Positions 1-7,811 are shown, numbered from the stretch's first letter. The stretch is DNA of 10,260 nt from Rhizobiales bacterium CCH10-E5 (GCA_001556125.1 LSIG01000202.1:1-10260); one strand, 5' to 3'. Notes: generated by a model not told the origin, from the letters alone. Translations and numbers: made by a program.

Positions 1-278
1 GCAGCCGGATCGGCACCATAGCGCCGCCGTTGGGCGGGGGCGTCCACATCATCAAGCCGGGAACCTGTTTTCCCGATGTCGAGACCCATGTGATGGAGCA
101 CGGGCTCTACATGCTGGAAGGGCAGGGGCTCTATTTCCTTGGGCAGGACTGGCACGAGATCTGGGCACAGGATTTCATCTGGATGGGCGGCTACTGCCCC
201 CAGCAATTCTATCCGACCGGTTTCGAGCAGGCCTGCTACCTGCTCTACAAGAACGTCAATCGCGACGTGGCGCTCTGA
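1..278 (+). CDS. allE: (S)-ureidoglycine aminohydrolase, C-terminal part (5' end outside window)
   Basis: This is the last ~91 codons (frame starting at base 3) of a cupin enzyme that releases ammonia from (S)-ureidoglycine to give (S)-ureidoglycolate in allantoin breakdown. The visible part is the C-terminal cupin, with the stretch FPDVETHVMEHGLYMLEG. The Mn-binding set of the plant enzyme (Glu, His+2, His+6, and Gln 34 residues after the second His) is present with the same spacing: Glu at 81-83, His at 87-89, His at 99-101, Gln at 201-203. The family is about 270 residues long, so two thirds lies upstream. The open frame continues to the left edge, so the TTG at 30 is not a true start. The neighbouring hppA is functionally unrelated and begins 231 bases downstream. 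The identification comes from recalled family motifs. Alphaproteobacterial homologues are sometimes annotated as bifunctional with allantoicase. Confidence 0.87.
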   Translation, partial: SRIGTIAPPLGGGVHIIKPGTCFPDVETHVMEHGLYMLEGQGLYFLGQDWHEIWAQDFIWMGGYCPQQFYPTGFEQACYLLYKNVNRDVAL

Positions 279-509
279 GGTCTCAGGCCCGTTCTTCGTC
301 GCCGTTTCGCCCCGCCGGCAAAGCGCGGCGGTCGTGCGTCATCGCGTTTGCGCTTCCTTGCGAAACTTGCCACAAATTCGCCCGACACTGGCGACGCGAA
401 GCGAGCCGACAAGTCTTTCGGCCTGATTTTCCTGCGCCTGGCGTCCAAAGCGGCAAATGAGGAGCGACAGCGCTCCCGCTCGGTCGGAAGCTCAAGGTCA
501 GGAAACCGA

Positions 510-2666
510 ATGTCAGCCCTGCTCATCATCATCGTCTTAAGTGCATTATCGATCGCCTATGGCGTCTGGGCCTATGCCGACGTCATGAAGCGCGATGCCG
601 GCAACCAGCGCATGCAGGAGATCGCGGCGGCGGTTGCAGAGGGGGCTCAGGCCTATCTGAAGCGGCAATACATCACCATCGGCATGGTCGGTGTCGTGCT
701 CTTCGTCGCGCTCGCCTATCTGCTCGGCCAGTGGGTGGCGATCGGCTTCCTGATCGGCGCCGTGCTCTCGGGCGCGGCCGGCTTCATCGGCATGAACGTC
801 TCGGTGCGCGCCAATGTCCGCACCGCCCAGGCCGCGATGCAGTCCCTCGGCGAGGGGCTCGACGTCGCCTTCAAGGCCGGCGCCGTCACCGGTCTGCTGG
901 TCGCCGGCCTCGCCCTGCTCGGCGTCGCCGTCTATTACGGCGTCCTGACCTCGATGCTGGGCTTCTCGCCCTCCAGCCGCGTCGTCATCGACTCGCTCGT
1001 GGCTCTGGGCCTCGGCGCCTCGCTGATCTCGATCTTCGCGCGTCTCGGCGGCGGAATCTTCACCAAAGGAGCGGATGTCGGCGCGGATCTCGTCGGCAAG
1101 GTCGAGGCCGGCATTCCGGAGGACGATCCGCGCAACCCGGCCACCATCGCCGACAATGTCGGCGACAATGTCGGAGACTGCGCCGGCATGGCGGCCGACC
1201 TGTTCGAAACCTATGCGGTGACGCTGGTCGCGACCATGGTGCTGGCGGCGATCTTCTTCGCAGGGCAGGCCTCGCTCGGTACGATGATGCTCTACCCGAT
1301 GGCGATCGGCGCCGCCTGCATCGTCACCTCGATCATCGGCACCTTCTTCGTCAAGCTCGGCGCCAACCAGTCGATCATGGGTGCGCTCTACAAGGGCTTC
1401 ATCGCCACCGGCGTGCTTTCGATCGGCGCGATTGCGGCCGTCAACCAGTGGATGTTCGGCGGCTTCTCGGCCTCCTTCACCACGGTCCAGGGCGTCACCT
1501 TCACCTCGGGCGGGCTCTTCGCCTGCGCGCTGGTCGGCCTCGCGGTGACGCTGCTGATCGTCGTCATCACCGAATACTACACCGGCACCGGCAAGCGCCC
1601 GGTCGTCTCGATCGCCCAGGCCTCGGTCACCGGACACGGCACCAACGTCATCCAGGGCCTCGCGGTCTCGCTGGAATCGACCGCGCTGCCGACGATCGTG
1701 ATCATCGCCGGCATCATCGTCGCCTATGGCCTCGCTGGTCTCTTCGGCATTGCCATCGCCACCACCGCCATGCTGGCGCTGGCGGGCGTCGTCGTGGCGC
1801 TCGACGCCTTCGGCCCGGTCACCGACAATGCCGGTGGCATCGCCGAGATGGCCGGCTTGCCCAAGGAGGTTCGCCACTCCACCGACGCGCTCGACGCCGT
1901 CGGCAACACCACCAAGGCGATCACCAAGGGTTATGCGATCGGCTCGGCCGGCCTCGGCGCGCTGGTGCTCTTCGCGGCCTACACCTCGGACCTGAACTTC
2001 TTCGTCGCCGAGGCCAACAAGGCGGGCGCGACCTCGTTCCAGTACTTCAAGGGCGTGGTCGTCGATTTCTCGCTGTCCAACCCTTACGTCGTCGTCGGCC
2101 TGCTGCTCGGCGGCCTGATCCCCTTCCTCTTCGCCGGCATGGGCATGACGGCGGTGGGGCGCGCGGCGGGGTCCGTCGTCGAGGAGGTCCGGCGCCAGTT
2201 CAAGGAGAAGCCGGGCATCATGGACGGCACCGAGCGGCCCGATTACGGCCGCGCCGTCGACATGCTGACCCGGGCGGCGATCAAGGAGATGATCGTGCCC
2301 TCGCTGCTGCCGGTGCTCGCGCCGATCGTGACCTTCTTCGCGATCAACGCCATCGCCGGCAAGAACCAGGCCTTTGCGGCGGTCGGCGCCATGCTGATGG
2401 GCGTCATCGTCACCGGCATCTTCGTCGCGATCTCGATGACCTCGGGCGGCGGCGCCTGGGACAACGCCAAGAAGTCCTTCGAGGACGGCTTCGTCGACAA
2501 GGACGGGGTGCGCCACATGAAGGGCTCCGAGGCGCACAAGGCCTCGGTCACCGGCGATACCGTCGGCGACCCCTACAAGGACACCGCGGGCCCCGCCGTG
2601 AACCCGGCGATCAAGATCACCAACATCATCGCGCTGCTGCTGCTGGCGATCCTGGCTCACAGCTGA
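510..2666 (+). CDS. hppA: Membrane-bound proton-translocating pyrophosphatase, K+-independent type
   Basis: A 718-residue polytopic inner-membrane pump that couples pyrophosphate hydrolysis to ion (usually H+) export. The substrate-binding core is visible: [20 protein letters not shown] at residues 180-199, then [19 protein letters not shown] from 205, ending in [11 protein letters not shown] second acidic signature near the C-terminus reads [17 protein letters not shown]. Residue 469 in [10 protein letters not shown] is Lys with Thr three positions later, the pairing known from K+-independent enzymes; K+-dependent ones have Ala/Gly there. ATG 510 is chosen because AGGA at 500-503 lies 6 bases upstream and the protein then begins with a hydrophobic helix ([18 protein letters not shown]), as in the family. 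The open frame runs back to an ATG at 348, but that adds 54 polar residues unlike any relative. It is a single-gene unit closed by the terminator at 2695-2721. Confidence 0.97.
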   Translation: MSALLIIIVLSALSIAYGVWAYADVMKRDAGNQRMQEIAAAVAEGAQAYLKRQYITIGMVGVVLFVALAYLLGQWVAIGFLIGAVLSGAAGFIGMNVSVRANVRTAQAAMQSLGEGLDVAFKAGAVTGLLVAGLALLGVAVYYGVLTSMLGFSPSSRVVIDSLVALGLGASLISIFARLGGGIFTKGADVGADLVGKVEAGIPEDDPRNPATIADNVGDNVGDCAGMAADLFETYAVTLVATMVLAAIFFAGQASLGTMMLYPMAIGAACIVTSIIGTFFVKLGANQSIMGALYKGFIATGVLSIGAIAAVNQWMFGGFSASFTTVQGVTFTSGGLFACALVGLAVTLLIVVITEYYTGTGKRPVVSIAQASVTGHGTNVIQGLAVSLESTALPTIVIIAGIIVAYGLAGLFGIAIATTAMLALAGVVVALDAFGPVTDNAGGIAEMAGLPKEVRHSTDALDAVGNTTKAITKGYAIGSAGLGALVLFAAYTSDLNFFVAEANKAGATSFQYFKGVVVDFSLSNPYVVVGLLLGGLIPFLFAGMGMTAVGRAAGSVVEEVRRQFKEKPGIMDGTERPDYGRAVDMLTRAAIKEMIVPSLLPVLAPIVTFFAINAIAGKNQAFAAVGAMLMGVIVTGIFVAISMTSGGGAWDNAKKSFEDGFVDKDGVRHMKGSEAHKASVTGDTVGDPYKDTAGPAVNPAIKITNIIALLLLAILAHS

Positions 2667-2694
2667 GCCGCGCGGCCCATCGTGATGACACCGA

Positions 2695-2721
2695 CCCCGC
2701 GGAGCGATCCGCGGGGTTTTT
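2695..2721 (+). terminator. Intrinsic terminator of hppA
   Basis: A perfect 9-bp stem (CCCCGCGGA at 2695-2703, TCCGCGGGG at 2708-2716) is closed by the GNRA-type tetraloop GCGA and followed directly by five T. It begins 28 bases after the hppA stop. Confidence 0.93.
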
Positions 2722-2772
2722 CGGTTGCGTCTACCGGTTGTCTGTCACGCAGCGACCGGTTCGCCCCAAACA

Positions 2773-2804
2773 ACAAAACCCGCGGCGCAAGCCGCGGGTT
2801 TTGT
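2773..2804 (-). terminator. Long-stem terminator for bamE, probably bidirectional
   Basis: A perfect 14-bp stem (2773-2786 with 2791-2804) has loop GCAA on the plus strand. The A/T outer pairs give TTTTGT after the GC core on plus and TTTTGTTGTTT on minus. The richer T tract on minus and the 24-base distance from the bamE stop suggest that it mainly ends bamE, while backing up the hppA terminator 50 bases to the left. Confidence 0.9.
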
Positions 2805-2828
2805 CTCGTCAAGTCCGGTGGAAGAGGC

Positions 2829-3323
2829 TCACGCCCCCAGCGGGTTGAAGCGGGTCACGCCGCGGAAGAGGTTGCGCAGGAAGCTCTGCTCCTCGCCGCC
2901 GGTCGCGGTGGTGCGGCTGATGAAGTCGAAGATGACGCCGTCCTGCAGGCCGTAATTGGCGATGCGCTCGACCTTGAAGCCCTTGTTGAAATAGACCACC
3001 AGCACCGTCTGGTCGACGACCGAGAGATCCTGGAACTGGAAGCGCCGGCGCACGGTCTGGCTGATGTAGTAGAAGGTCCGGTTCCCGACCGTCGAGGTCG
3101 TGGACGGCGTGCCCAGGATCGACAGCACCTGCTGCACGTCCATGCCGACCTTGATCTGCGCGATCAGCGCGTCGTCGGCAACGAAGCCGCGCTTGAACTC
3201 CTCGTTCATCCCCGCCGAGGTGGCGAGCTTGAAGCCGCCGGCATTGGGGCCGCAGGCGCCCAGCGCCAGGGACGTCGTCGCGAGGAGGCCGATGAGGGCG
3301 GTGCGGCGGGAGACGGCGATCAT
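2829..3323 (-). CDS. bamE: Outer membrane lipoprotein, BamE (SmpA/OmlA) family
   Basis: A 164-residue lipoprotein predicted to be part of the Bam complex, which inserts beta-barrel proteins into the outer membrane. The N-terminus is a signal peptide with two Arg, a hydrophobic core and the lipobox LGAC; Cys24 would be lipidated. The SmpA/OmlA domain follows: DDALIAQIKVGMDVQQVLSILGTPST, then strands YYISQTVRRRFQF and VLVVYFNKGFKVERIANYGL. ATG 3323 is chosen because it places the signal peptide at the extreme N-terminus; in-frame starts at 3410 and 3530 would add up to 69 residues in front of it. The ribosome binding site is weak. A TTGACA hexamer on the minus strand at 3379-3374 would give a transcript starting shortly before ATG 3323, which also argues against the longer forms. 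The gene is divergent from the cytochrome bc1 chaperone gene. Confidence 0.9.
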   Translation of the reverse strand: MIAVSRRTALIGLLATTSLALGACGPNAGGFKLATSAGMNEEFKRGFVADDALIAQIKVGMDVQQVLSILGTPSTTSTVGNRTFYYISQTVRRRFQFQDLSVVDQTVLVVYFNKGFKVERIANYGLQDGVIFDFISRTTATGGEEQSFLRNLFRGVTRFNPLGA

Positions 3324-3350
3324 GCGGAGGGCATCCAGTGGCGCTGCGGC

Positions 3351-3379
3351 AATGGGCCGAGGCCCGGGCCGCTTGTCAA
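3351..3379 (-). promoter_or_regulatory. Candidate bamE promoter
   Basis: A consensus -35 TTGACA is read on the minus strand at 3379-3374. At 17 bp spacing the -10 position is CCCATT, a poor match. Support rests on the perfect -35 and its position ahead of ATG 3323. Confidence 0.4.
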
Positions 3380-3465
3380 ACGGGTGAGGGTTGGCGTAAC
3401 GCCCGAGCATGGCTTTGGCAAGGCGACGGACCTCTTCCGAGCCGCGGGCCAGGGATCGCGGCGTC

Positions 3466-3999
3466 ATGTTCGGATGGTTCGGCAAGCGCGAGAGCAGGAC
3501 GGCGCCGGTCGATGCGGTCTTCGCCCGCATCGCCGAGGCGTCGCGCCGCCCCGCGCTCTATCTCCAGGGCGGCATCCCGGACAGCTTCGAGGGCCGCTTC
3601 GAATCGCTGACCCTGCATGTCTTCCTCGTCCTGCGCCGCCTGCGCGAGCTGCCCGCGCCGGCCGATGACCTGGCGCAGGATTTGGTCGATGCCAATTTCG
3701 CCTATCTCGAACTGGGCGTCCGCAATGGCGGCGTCAGCGACATCGCCGTGCCCAAGCGCATGAAGAAGATCGGCCAGATGTTCTATGGCCGCGTCCAGGC
3801 CTATGAGGCGGCGCTGGTTTCGCCCGAGCCCTCGGCGCTCGAGGAAGCCCTGCGGCGCAACGCGACCGCCGAGACGGGCGGGGCGGCCTATCTCGCCACC
3901 TATACCCGCAGCATCCAGGCCCGACTGGCGACGCTCGATATCGACGGTGTGCTGAACAACCCGGAGCCGTTTCCGCCGCCGGCGGAGGAGAATGCGTGA
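3466..3999 (+). CDS. Ubiquinol-cytochrome c chaperone family protein (CBP3-like)
   Basis: A 177-residue member of the family named after yeast Cbp3, which assists cytochrome b maturation and assembly of the respiratory bc1 complex. It starts MFGWFGKRE. The core reads ALYLQGGIPDSFEGRFESLT, then LHVFLVLRRLRELP and AQDLVDANFAYLELGVRNGG, followed by VPKRMKKIGQMFYGRVQAYE; this basic, aromatic block is typical of the family. ATG 3466 is chosen for its AGGGA at 3451-3455 (10 bases away) and the family-like N-terminus. The in-frame ATG 3409 would add 19 Arg-rich residues and overlap the bamE promoter region. The C-terminus is Pro/Glu-rich. Its stop TGA (3997-3999) shares a base with the ATG of the DUF177 gene, so the two are probably translationally coupled; this pairing recurs in alphaproteobacteria. 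The bacterial role is inferred from the mitochondrial homologue. Confidence 0.88.
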   Translation: MFGWFGKRESRTAPVDAVFARIAEASRRPALYLQGGIPDSFEGRFESLTLHVFLVLRRLRELPAPADDLAQDLVDANFAYLELGVRNGGVSDIAVPKRMKKIGQMFYGRVQAYEAALVSPEPSALEEALRRNATAETGGAAYLATYTRSIQARLATLDIDGVLNNPEPFPPPAEENA

Positions 4000-4556
4000 T
4001 GACGTCCGAAGCCCTGCCGCCCCTTTCGTTGAGCCGGCCCGTCCGCGTCGACGCGATCAAGCTGCGCGGTACGCCGTTCGCGCTGGAAGCCGAGCCGCAG
4101 GAGAAGGCCGGCATCGCGGCGATGCTCGATCTGCCCTCCGTCGAATCGCTCGAGGCGCGCTACATGCTGTCGCGCAGCGGCGAGCGCGTGAAGCTCGAGG
4201 GCACGATCAAGGCCGCCTTCCACCAGACCTGCACGGTCACGCTCGATCCGTTTCCGGTGACGCTGGAGGTGCCGCTGAAACTCGATTTCGCGCCCGAGGA
4301 ACCGGCCGAGCCGCGCCGGCGCGCCGCCGCCGACGACTCGGGCGAGATCGATATCGAGGTGAGGCTCAACGAGGATGATCCGCCCGAGCCCATCGTCGAC
4401 GGGGCGATCGATCTCGGTGCCGTGACGCTCGAATTCCTCGCTCTGGCGCTCGATCCCTATCCCCGCAAGCCCGGGGCGGTTTTCGCCGAGCCTGCGCCGG
4501 AAGAGCCGCCGGAATCGCCGTTCGCCAAGCTGGCGCGGCTCAAGCGCGACAGCTGA
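3999..4556 (+). CDS. DUF177 / YceD family protein
   Basis: A 185-residue protein of the YceD/DUF177 family, linked to 23S rRNA accumulation in bacteria and chloroplasts; its biochemistry is unsettled. The recognisable core is in the middle: ARYMLSRSGERVKLEGTIKA, then FHQTCTVTLDPFPVTLEVPL with the conserved Cys and the VTLDPF turn. After it comes an acidic region (FAPEEPAEP; DDSGEIDIEVRL) and the typical EPIVDGAIDLGAVTLEFLAL segment. ATG 3999 has GGAGGAG at 3984-3990 at 8-base spacing; a GTG at 3996 would add one residue and is less well spaced. In enterobacteria yceD is followed by rpmF, plsX and fabH. Here plsX and fabH follow without rpmF. Confidence 0.88.
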   Translation: MTSEALPPLSLSRPVRVDAIKLRGTPFALEAEPQEKAGIAAMLDLPSVESLEARYMLSRSGERVKLEGTIKAAFHQTCTVTLDPFPVTLEVPLKLDFAPEEPAEPRRRAAADDSGEIDIEVRLNEDDPPEPIVDGAIDLGAVTLEFLALALDPYPRKPGAVFAEPAPEEPPESPFAKLARLKRDS

Positions 4557-4581
4557 CGGCCCGTTCCCCCTCTCTGGAAGC

Positions 4582-4609
4582 TTGCGGCGGGCGCCCAAGT
4601 CGCTATTGT
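4582..4609 (+). promoter_or_regulatory. Candidate promoter for plsX-fabH
   Basis: TTGCGG at 4582-4587 and TATTGT at 4604-4609 are separated by 16 bp in the 115-base gap before plsX. The match is partial. The gap contains no other feature that I can see. Confidence 0.33.
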
Positions 4610-4671
4610 CCCGCCCGCATCGAGCCGCCCCGGACTGAAGGTCGGCCGCTCCTGGGATCAACCATCACTCC

Positions 4672-5763
4672 ATGACACGACCGGTTACAATCGCGCTCGA
4701 TGCGATGGGCGGAGACCATGGCCCTGCCATCGTCATCCCCGGCGCCGCGCTGACGCTGGAGCGTCGGCCCGATGCGCGTTTCGTCGTTTTCGGGGATGAG
4801 GGCGAAGTCCTGCCGCTGCTCGACCAGCACCCGGCTTTGAAGGCCGTCACCACCTTCCACCACACCGAGGTCTCGGTGAAGATGGACGACAAGCCGAGCC
4901 AGGCGCTGCGCTACGGCCGCTACAAATCCTCGATGTGGCGCGCCATCGACGCCACCAAGACCGGCGAGGCCGACGTCACGGTCTCGGCCGGCAACACCGG
5001 CGCGCTGATGGCGATGTCGAAATTCTGCCTGAAGTCGATGCCCGAGGTCGACCGGCCGGCGATCGCCTGCCTCTGGCCGACGGTGCGCGGCGAGAGCGTC
5101 GTGCTCGATGTCGGCGCGACCATCGGCGCCGATGCGCGCCACCTCGTCGACCTCGCGGTGATGGGCGCGGCCATGGCCCGCGTGATCTTCGATCTCGACC
5201 GCCCGACGGTCGGCCTGCTCAATGTCGGCGTCGAGGAGATCAAGGGCGTCGAGGCGGTCAAGGAGGCGGGGCGCATCCTGCGCGAGCTGAACCTGCCGCA
5301 TCTGAGCTATCACGGCTTCGTCGAGGGCGACGATCTCGGCAAGGGCACGGTCGATGTCGTCGTCACCGAAGGCTTCACCGGAAACATCGCGCTGAAGACG
5401 GCCGAGGGGACCGCCCGCCAGATCAGCTCCTATCTGAAGGCTGCGATGGGTCGCTCGCTGATGGCCAAGATCGGCTATCTCTTCGCTCGCGGCGCCTTCG
5501 CCGCGCTCAAGGACAAGATGGATCCGCGCAAGGTCAATGGCGGCGTGTTCCTCGGCCTCGAGGGAATCGTCATCAAGAGCCATGGCGGCACTGACGCCGT
5601 CGGCTTCGCCAGCGCCACCGAGCTCGGCTACGAAATGGCGCGCGAGAACCTGATGGCCAAGGTCCGGGAAATGGTCGCGGCGTCTGCCCGCCAGGAAGCG
5701 TCCGCGCGCCAGGAGGCGTCCGCCCAGCAGGAGGCCGCGGCACGGTCAGCCGCGGCCCATTGA
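4672..5763 (+). CDS. plsX: Phosphate acyltransferase PlsX
   Basis: A 363-residue peripheral membrane enzyme that converts acyl-ACP and phosphate to acyl-phosphate, the donor for PlsY in phospholipid synthesis. The family signatures are clear: [12 protein letters not shown] near the N-terminus (residues 7-18), [10 protein letters not shown] (105-114), VVLDVGAT (143-150), [12 protein letters not shown] (181-192), [17 protein letters not shown] (230-246) and [17 protein letters not shown] (290-306). ATG 4672 gives the standard N-terminus, but no good ribosome binding site precedes it. The conserved part ends near residue 335. The remaining tail is three copies of the hexapeptide [12 protein letters not shown] followed by AAARSAAAH, encoded by an 18-bp tandem repeat; this tail is unlikely to be catalytic. 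fabH follows 10 bases later, so the two are cotranscribed. Confidence 0.97.
   Translation: MTRPVTIALDAMGGDHGPAIVIPGAALTLERRPDARFVVFGDEGEVLPLLDQHPALKAVTTFHHTEVSVKMDDKPSQALRYGRYKSSMWRAIDATKTGEADVTVSAGNTGALMAMSKFCLKSMPEVDRPAIACLWPTVRGESVVLDVGATIGADARHLVDLAVMGAAMARVIFDLDRPTVGLLNVGVEEIKGVEAVKEAGRILRELNLPHLSYHGFVEGDDLGKGTVDVVVTEGFTGNIALKTAEGTARQISSYLKAAMGRSLMAKIGYLFARGAFAALKDKMDPRKVNGGVFLGLEGIVIKSHGGTDAVGFASATELGYEMARENLMAKVREMVAASARQEASARQEASAQQEAAARSAAAH
5680..5733 (+). repeat. Three 18-bp tandem repeats in the 3' end of plsX
   Basis: Units 5680-5697, 5698-5715 and 5716-5733 encode [12 protein letters not shown] and ASAQQE. They differ at a few positions, mostly third codon positions. Being a multiple of three, copy changes would keep the frame. 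Confidence 0.85.
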
Positions 5764-5766
5764 GGA
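5762..5766 (+). promoter_or_regulatory. Ribosome binding site deciding the fabH TTG start
   Basis: GAGGA overlaps the plsX stop region and lies 7 bases before TTG 5774. The next in-frame TTG (5783) would be 16 bases away, so 5774 is preferred. Confidence 0.65.
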
Positions 5767-5773
5767 CACCGGT

Positions 5774-6751
5774 TTGTCGATCTTGCGTTCATGTATCGCG
5801 GGCTGCGGCTCCTATCTGCCCGCGCGCATCGTCACCAATGCCGAACTGGCCCAGCGCGTCGACACCACCGACGAGTGGATCGTCCAGCGCACCGGCATTC
5901 GCCAGCGCCATGTCGCCGCCGAGGACGAGACGACCTCGATCATCGGGCTGAAGGCCGCGCAGGCGGCGCTGGCCGATGCCGGCATGGAGCCGGCCGAGAT
6001 CGACCTGATCATCGTCGCGACCGCCACGCCCGATCACACCTTTCCCGCGACCGCGACGCAGATCCAGGCCGCGCTCGGCATTGCGGGCGGTGTCGCCTTC
6101 GATCTCCAGGCGGTCTGCTCCGGCTTCGTCTTCGCGCTCGCGACGGCGGACAAGTTTCTCAGCACCGGCGCGGCCAAAACCGCGCTCGTGATCGGCGCCG
6201 AGACCTTCTCACGCATCCTCGACTGGGAGGACCGCACCACCTGCGTGCTCTTCGGCGACGGGGCGGGCGCGGTCGTGCTCAGGGCCGAGGCGGGCGAGGG
6301 CACCCTGGCCGACCGCGGCGTGCTCGCGACCCATATCCGCTCGGACGGCCGCTACAAGGACAAGCTCTATGTCGATGGCGGGCCGGGCTCGACCAAGACG
6401 GTCGGCTTCCTGCGCATGGAAGGCAAGGAGGTCTTCCGCCATGCCGTACAGAACCTCGCCGACACCGTGCGCCACACCTTCGCGGAGACGGGGCTGAGCG
6501 GTGCCGACATCGACTGGTTCGTACCGCACCAGGCCAACCGGCGCATCATCGACGCTACCGCCGACAAGCTCGGCATCGGCCATGACCGTGTCGTCGTCAC
6601 GGTCGACCGGCACGGCAACACCTCGGCGGCCTCGATCCCGCTGGCTTTGGCCGAGGCGCATCGCGACGGCCGCATCCGCCCCGGGCAGCTCGTTCTGATC
6701 GAGGCCATGGGCGGCGGCTTCACCTGGGGGTCCGCCTTGATCCGGTGGTGA
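5774..6751 (+). CDS. fabH: Beta-ketoacyl-ACP synthase III
   Basis: A 325-residue cytosolic enzyme that condenses acetyl-CoA with malonyl-ACP to start type II fatty acid synthesis. The catalytic triad is intact: Cys115 in [12 protein letters not shown], His252 in [11 protein letters not shown] and Asn282 in [11 protein letters not shown]. Other family marks are [15 protein letters not shown] (residues 32-46), [10 protein letters not shown] (160-169) and the C-terminal [17 protein letters not shown]. The length is normal. No ATG or GTG starts the conserved N-terminus ([15 protein letters not shown]). The start is taken as TTG 5774, 7 bases after GAGGA; TTG 5783 (MRSCIAGCG) is the alternative. 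It lies 10 bases after plsX, giving the conserved plsX-fabH pair, and the TTG may lower its translation relative to plsX. Confidence 0.97.
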   Translation: MSILRSCIAGCGSYLPARIVTNAELAQRVDTTDEWIVQRTGIRQRHVAAEDETTSIIGLKAAQAALADAGMEPAEIDLIIVATATPDHTFPATATQIQAALGIAGGVAFDLQAVCSGFVFALATADKFLSTGAAKTALVIGAETFSRILDWEDRTTCVLFGDGAGAVVLRAEAGEGTLADRGVLATHIRSDGRYKDKLYVDGGPGSTKTVGFLRMEGKEVFRHAVQNLADTVRHTFAETGLSGADIDWFVPHQANRRIIDATADKLGIGHDRVVVTVDRHGNTSAASIPLALAEAHRDGRIRPGQLVLIEAMGGGFTWGSALIRW

Positions 6752-6759
6752 CCTCGGAC

Positions 6760-6800
6760 CGCGAGAAAACCGTAACATTTTCCAGAGTTTCTCGCGCTTT
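6760..6800 (+). terminator. Possible terminator after fabH
   Basis: The 9-base arms CGCGAGAAA (6760-6768) and TTTCTCGCG (6788-6796) are perfect complements around a 19-base loop and are followed by CTTTT. The large loop and weak T run make this tentative. Confidence 0.4.
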
Positions 6801-6813
6801 TCATTGAAATTTG

Positions 6814-6843
6814 GCTCCATGGCGCTTCGGCGCCCGTTGGAGC
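6814..6843 (+). other. Two-tier hairpin with UUCG loop between fabH and ihfA
   Basis: The outer arms GCTCCA (6814-6819) and TGGAGC (6838-6843) enclose an inner stem GGCGC / GCGCC (6821-6825, 6830-6834) closed by TTCG. No T tract follows. It lies directly before a candidate ihfA -35 box, so it could be a transcript 3' end or a DNA cruciform-type site. Function unknown. Confidence 0.5.
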
Positions 6844-6844
6844 A

Positions 6845-6873
6845 TTGACCCGGCCACGGGCTGCGCCTAGCGT
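6845..6873 (+). promoter_or_regulatory. Candidate ihfA promoter
   Basis: TTGACC at 6845-6850 (5 of 6 consensus) is followed after exactly 17 bp by TAGCGT (6868-6873), a weak -10. This would give a leader of roughly 60 bases before ATG 6942. Confidence 0.42.
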
Positions 6874-6941
6874 TCATCGTCCGGAATGGCGAAAGGCAGG
6901 TGGCAGACCCGCCGGCCGAGATAACGCCTTGGAGGATGTGG

Positions 6942-7256
6942 ATGGCGGGGCACACGGTTACGCGGGCGGACCTCTGCGAGGCGGTGTATCAGAAGATCGG
7001 CCTCTCGCGGACGGAGTCGTCCAAGCTCGTCGAGGCGGTGCTCGACGAGATCTGCGACGCGGTGGCGCGCGGCGAGAACGTCAAGCTCTCTTCCTTCGGT
7101 TCCTTCGTCGTGCGCGACAAGGGCGAGCGAATCGGGCGTAATCCCAAGACGGGCGTGGAAGTGCCGATCGAGCCGCGCCGCGTGATGGTGTTCAAGCCTT
7201 CGAATGTGATGAAGGCGCGGATCAACGGACAGACGAGCGAGAGCGAAGACGCGTGA
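6942..7256 (+). CDS. ihfA: Integration host factor alpha subunit
   Basis: A 104-residue DNA-bending protein of the HU/IHF family, the alpha partner of the IHF heterodimer. It starts [20 protein letters not shown] and carries the alpha-type segments [20 protein letters not shown] and [16 protein letters not shown]. The beta-arm signature reads [20 protein letters not shown], including the Pro that intercalates into DNA. ATG 6942 is chosen because GGAGG (6931-6935) sits 6 bases upstream. ATG 6936 touches the Shine-Dalgarno and GTG 6900 adds an unlike extension. The tail QTSESEDA is short and acidic. The MerR-type gene starts 49 bases after the stop, an arrangement I recall as common in Hyphomicrobiales, and the two probably share a transcript. 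Confidence 0.95.
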   Translation: MAGHTVTRADLCEAVYQKIGLSRTESSKLVEAVLDEICDAVARGENVKLSSFGSFVVRDKGERIGRNPKTGVEVPIEPRRVMVFKPSNVMKARINGQTSESEDA

Positions 7257-7305
7257 GCCGAAATCAGTGAGCCTGGAGTTCCACACCGGCGAGACAGAGG
7301 CCGAC

Positions 7306-7773
7306 ATGGACACCAAGAGCCCGGATGCCTTCCGCACCATCAGCGAGGTCGCTGAAGACCTCGATATTCCCCAGCATGTCCTGCGCTTCTGGGAGACGCG
7401 CTTTCCCCAGATCAAGCCGCTGAAGCGCGGCGGCGGCCGGCGCTATTATCGCCCGGACGATGTCGCCCTGCTCAAGGGCATCCGCCGCCTGCTCTACGGC
7501 GAGGGCTACACGATCAAGGGCCTGCAGCGGATCCTGAAGGAGCAGGGGCCACGCCATGTCCAGGCCATCGGCCGCGGTGCGCCGATCGGCCCGCCGCCGG
7601 CGGGAGCCGCCAAGGGGCGCGAGGGCGCCGGCGCTCACGCGGCGCAGCCCGGCCGCGCTCCGGTGCCGCCCGGGCTCGACGACATCACCCTGCTCACCGC
7701 CGTCCTGGCCGAACTCGGCGAGTGCAAGCGCATCCTCGACCGCGCCTTGCAGCCGCCGGCGGAACTCGCCTGA
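7306..7773 (+). CDS. MerR-family transcriptional regulator (ihfA-linked type)
   Basis: A 155-residue regulator. The N-terminal winged-helix domain reads [20 protein letters not shown], then [20 protein letters not shown] and [20 protein letters not shown], and continues [13 protein letters not shown]. This is the MerR fold with its YYRPDDV wing, and the [10 protein letters not shown] form is typical of the alphaproteobacterial copies next to ihfA. A Gly/Pro/Ala-rich linker follows (about residues 92-128), then a C-terminal helix [20 protein letters not shown] likely used for dimerisation. I see no cysteine cluster or effector domain, so the inducer is unknown. ATG 7306 has AGAGG at 7296-7300. 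GTG 7267 would add 13 residues and lacks a ribosome binding site. The target genes cannot be read from the sequence. Confidence 0.88.
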   Translation: MDTKSPDAFRTISEVAEDLDIPQHVLRFWETRFPQIKPLKRGGGRRYYRPDDVALLKGIRRLLYGEGYTIKGLQRILKEQGPRHVQAIGRGAPIGPPPAGAAKGREGAGAHAAQPGRAPVPPGLDDITLLTAVLAELGECKRILDRALQPPAELA

Positions 7774-7782
7774 CGCCGCCGG

Positions 7783-7811
7783 TTGAAAGCGCCTGGCCCC
7801 TGTCCTAGATC
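7783..7811 (+). promoter_or_regulatory. Candidate promoter of the guanidine riboswitch-gdx unit
   Basis: TTGAAA (7783-7788, 5 of 6 consensus) and TAGATC (7806-7811, 3 of 6) are separated by 17 bp. The expected start would be near 7816-7819, at the base of the first riboswitch hairpin. Confidence 0.45.

Noticed and set aside
348..509. N-terminal extension of hppA from ATG 348
   Set aside because: The added 54 residues are polar and Arg/Lys-rich, unlike the family, and ATG 510 has a good ribosome binding site followed by the expected hydrophobic helix.
279..509. Hidden RNA or promoter in the allE-hppA gap
   Set aside because: Several TTGC-type hexamers occur, but none has a convincing -10 at proper spacing, and no stable hairpin with a T tract was found. 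Left unannotated.
546..2660. Long minus-strand and +1 frames covering hppA (over 700 codons)
   Set aside because: Composition is extreme (Arg/Asp/Gly/His rich, repetitive), a known by-product of high-GC codon bias opposite or beside a real gene. There is no recognisable domain.
3324..3530. Longer bamE starting at 3530 or 3410
   Set aside because: It would bury the lipoprotein signal peptide inside the protein and run into the divergent gene.
7761..7784. Second EcfG-like motif before gdx (GGAAC then GGTT)
   Set aside because: The spacing is 15 and the second element is GGTT, both off consensus. GGAAC lies inside the MerR coding end.
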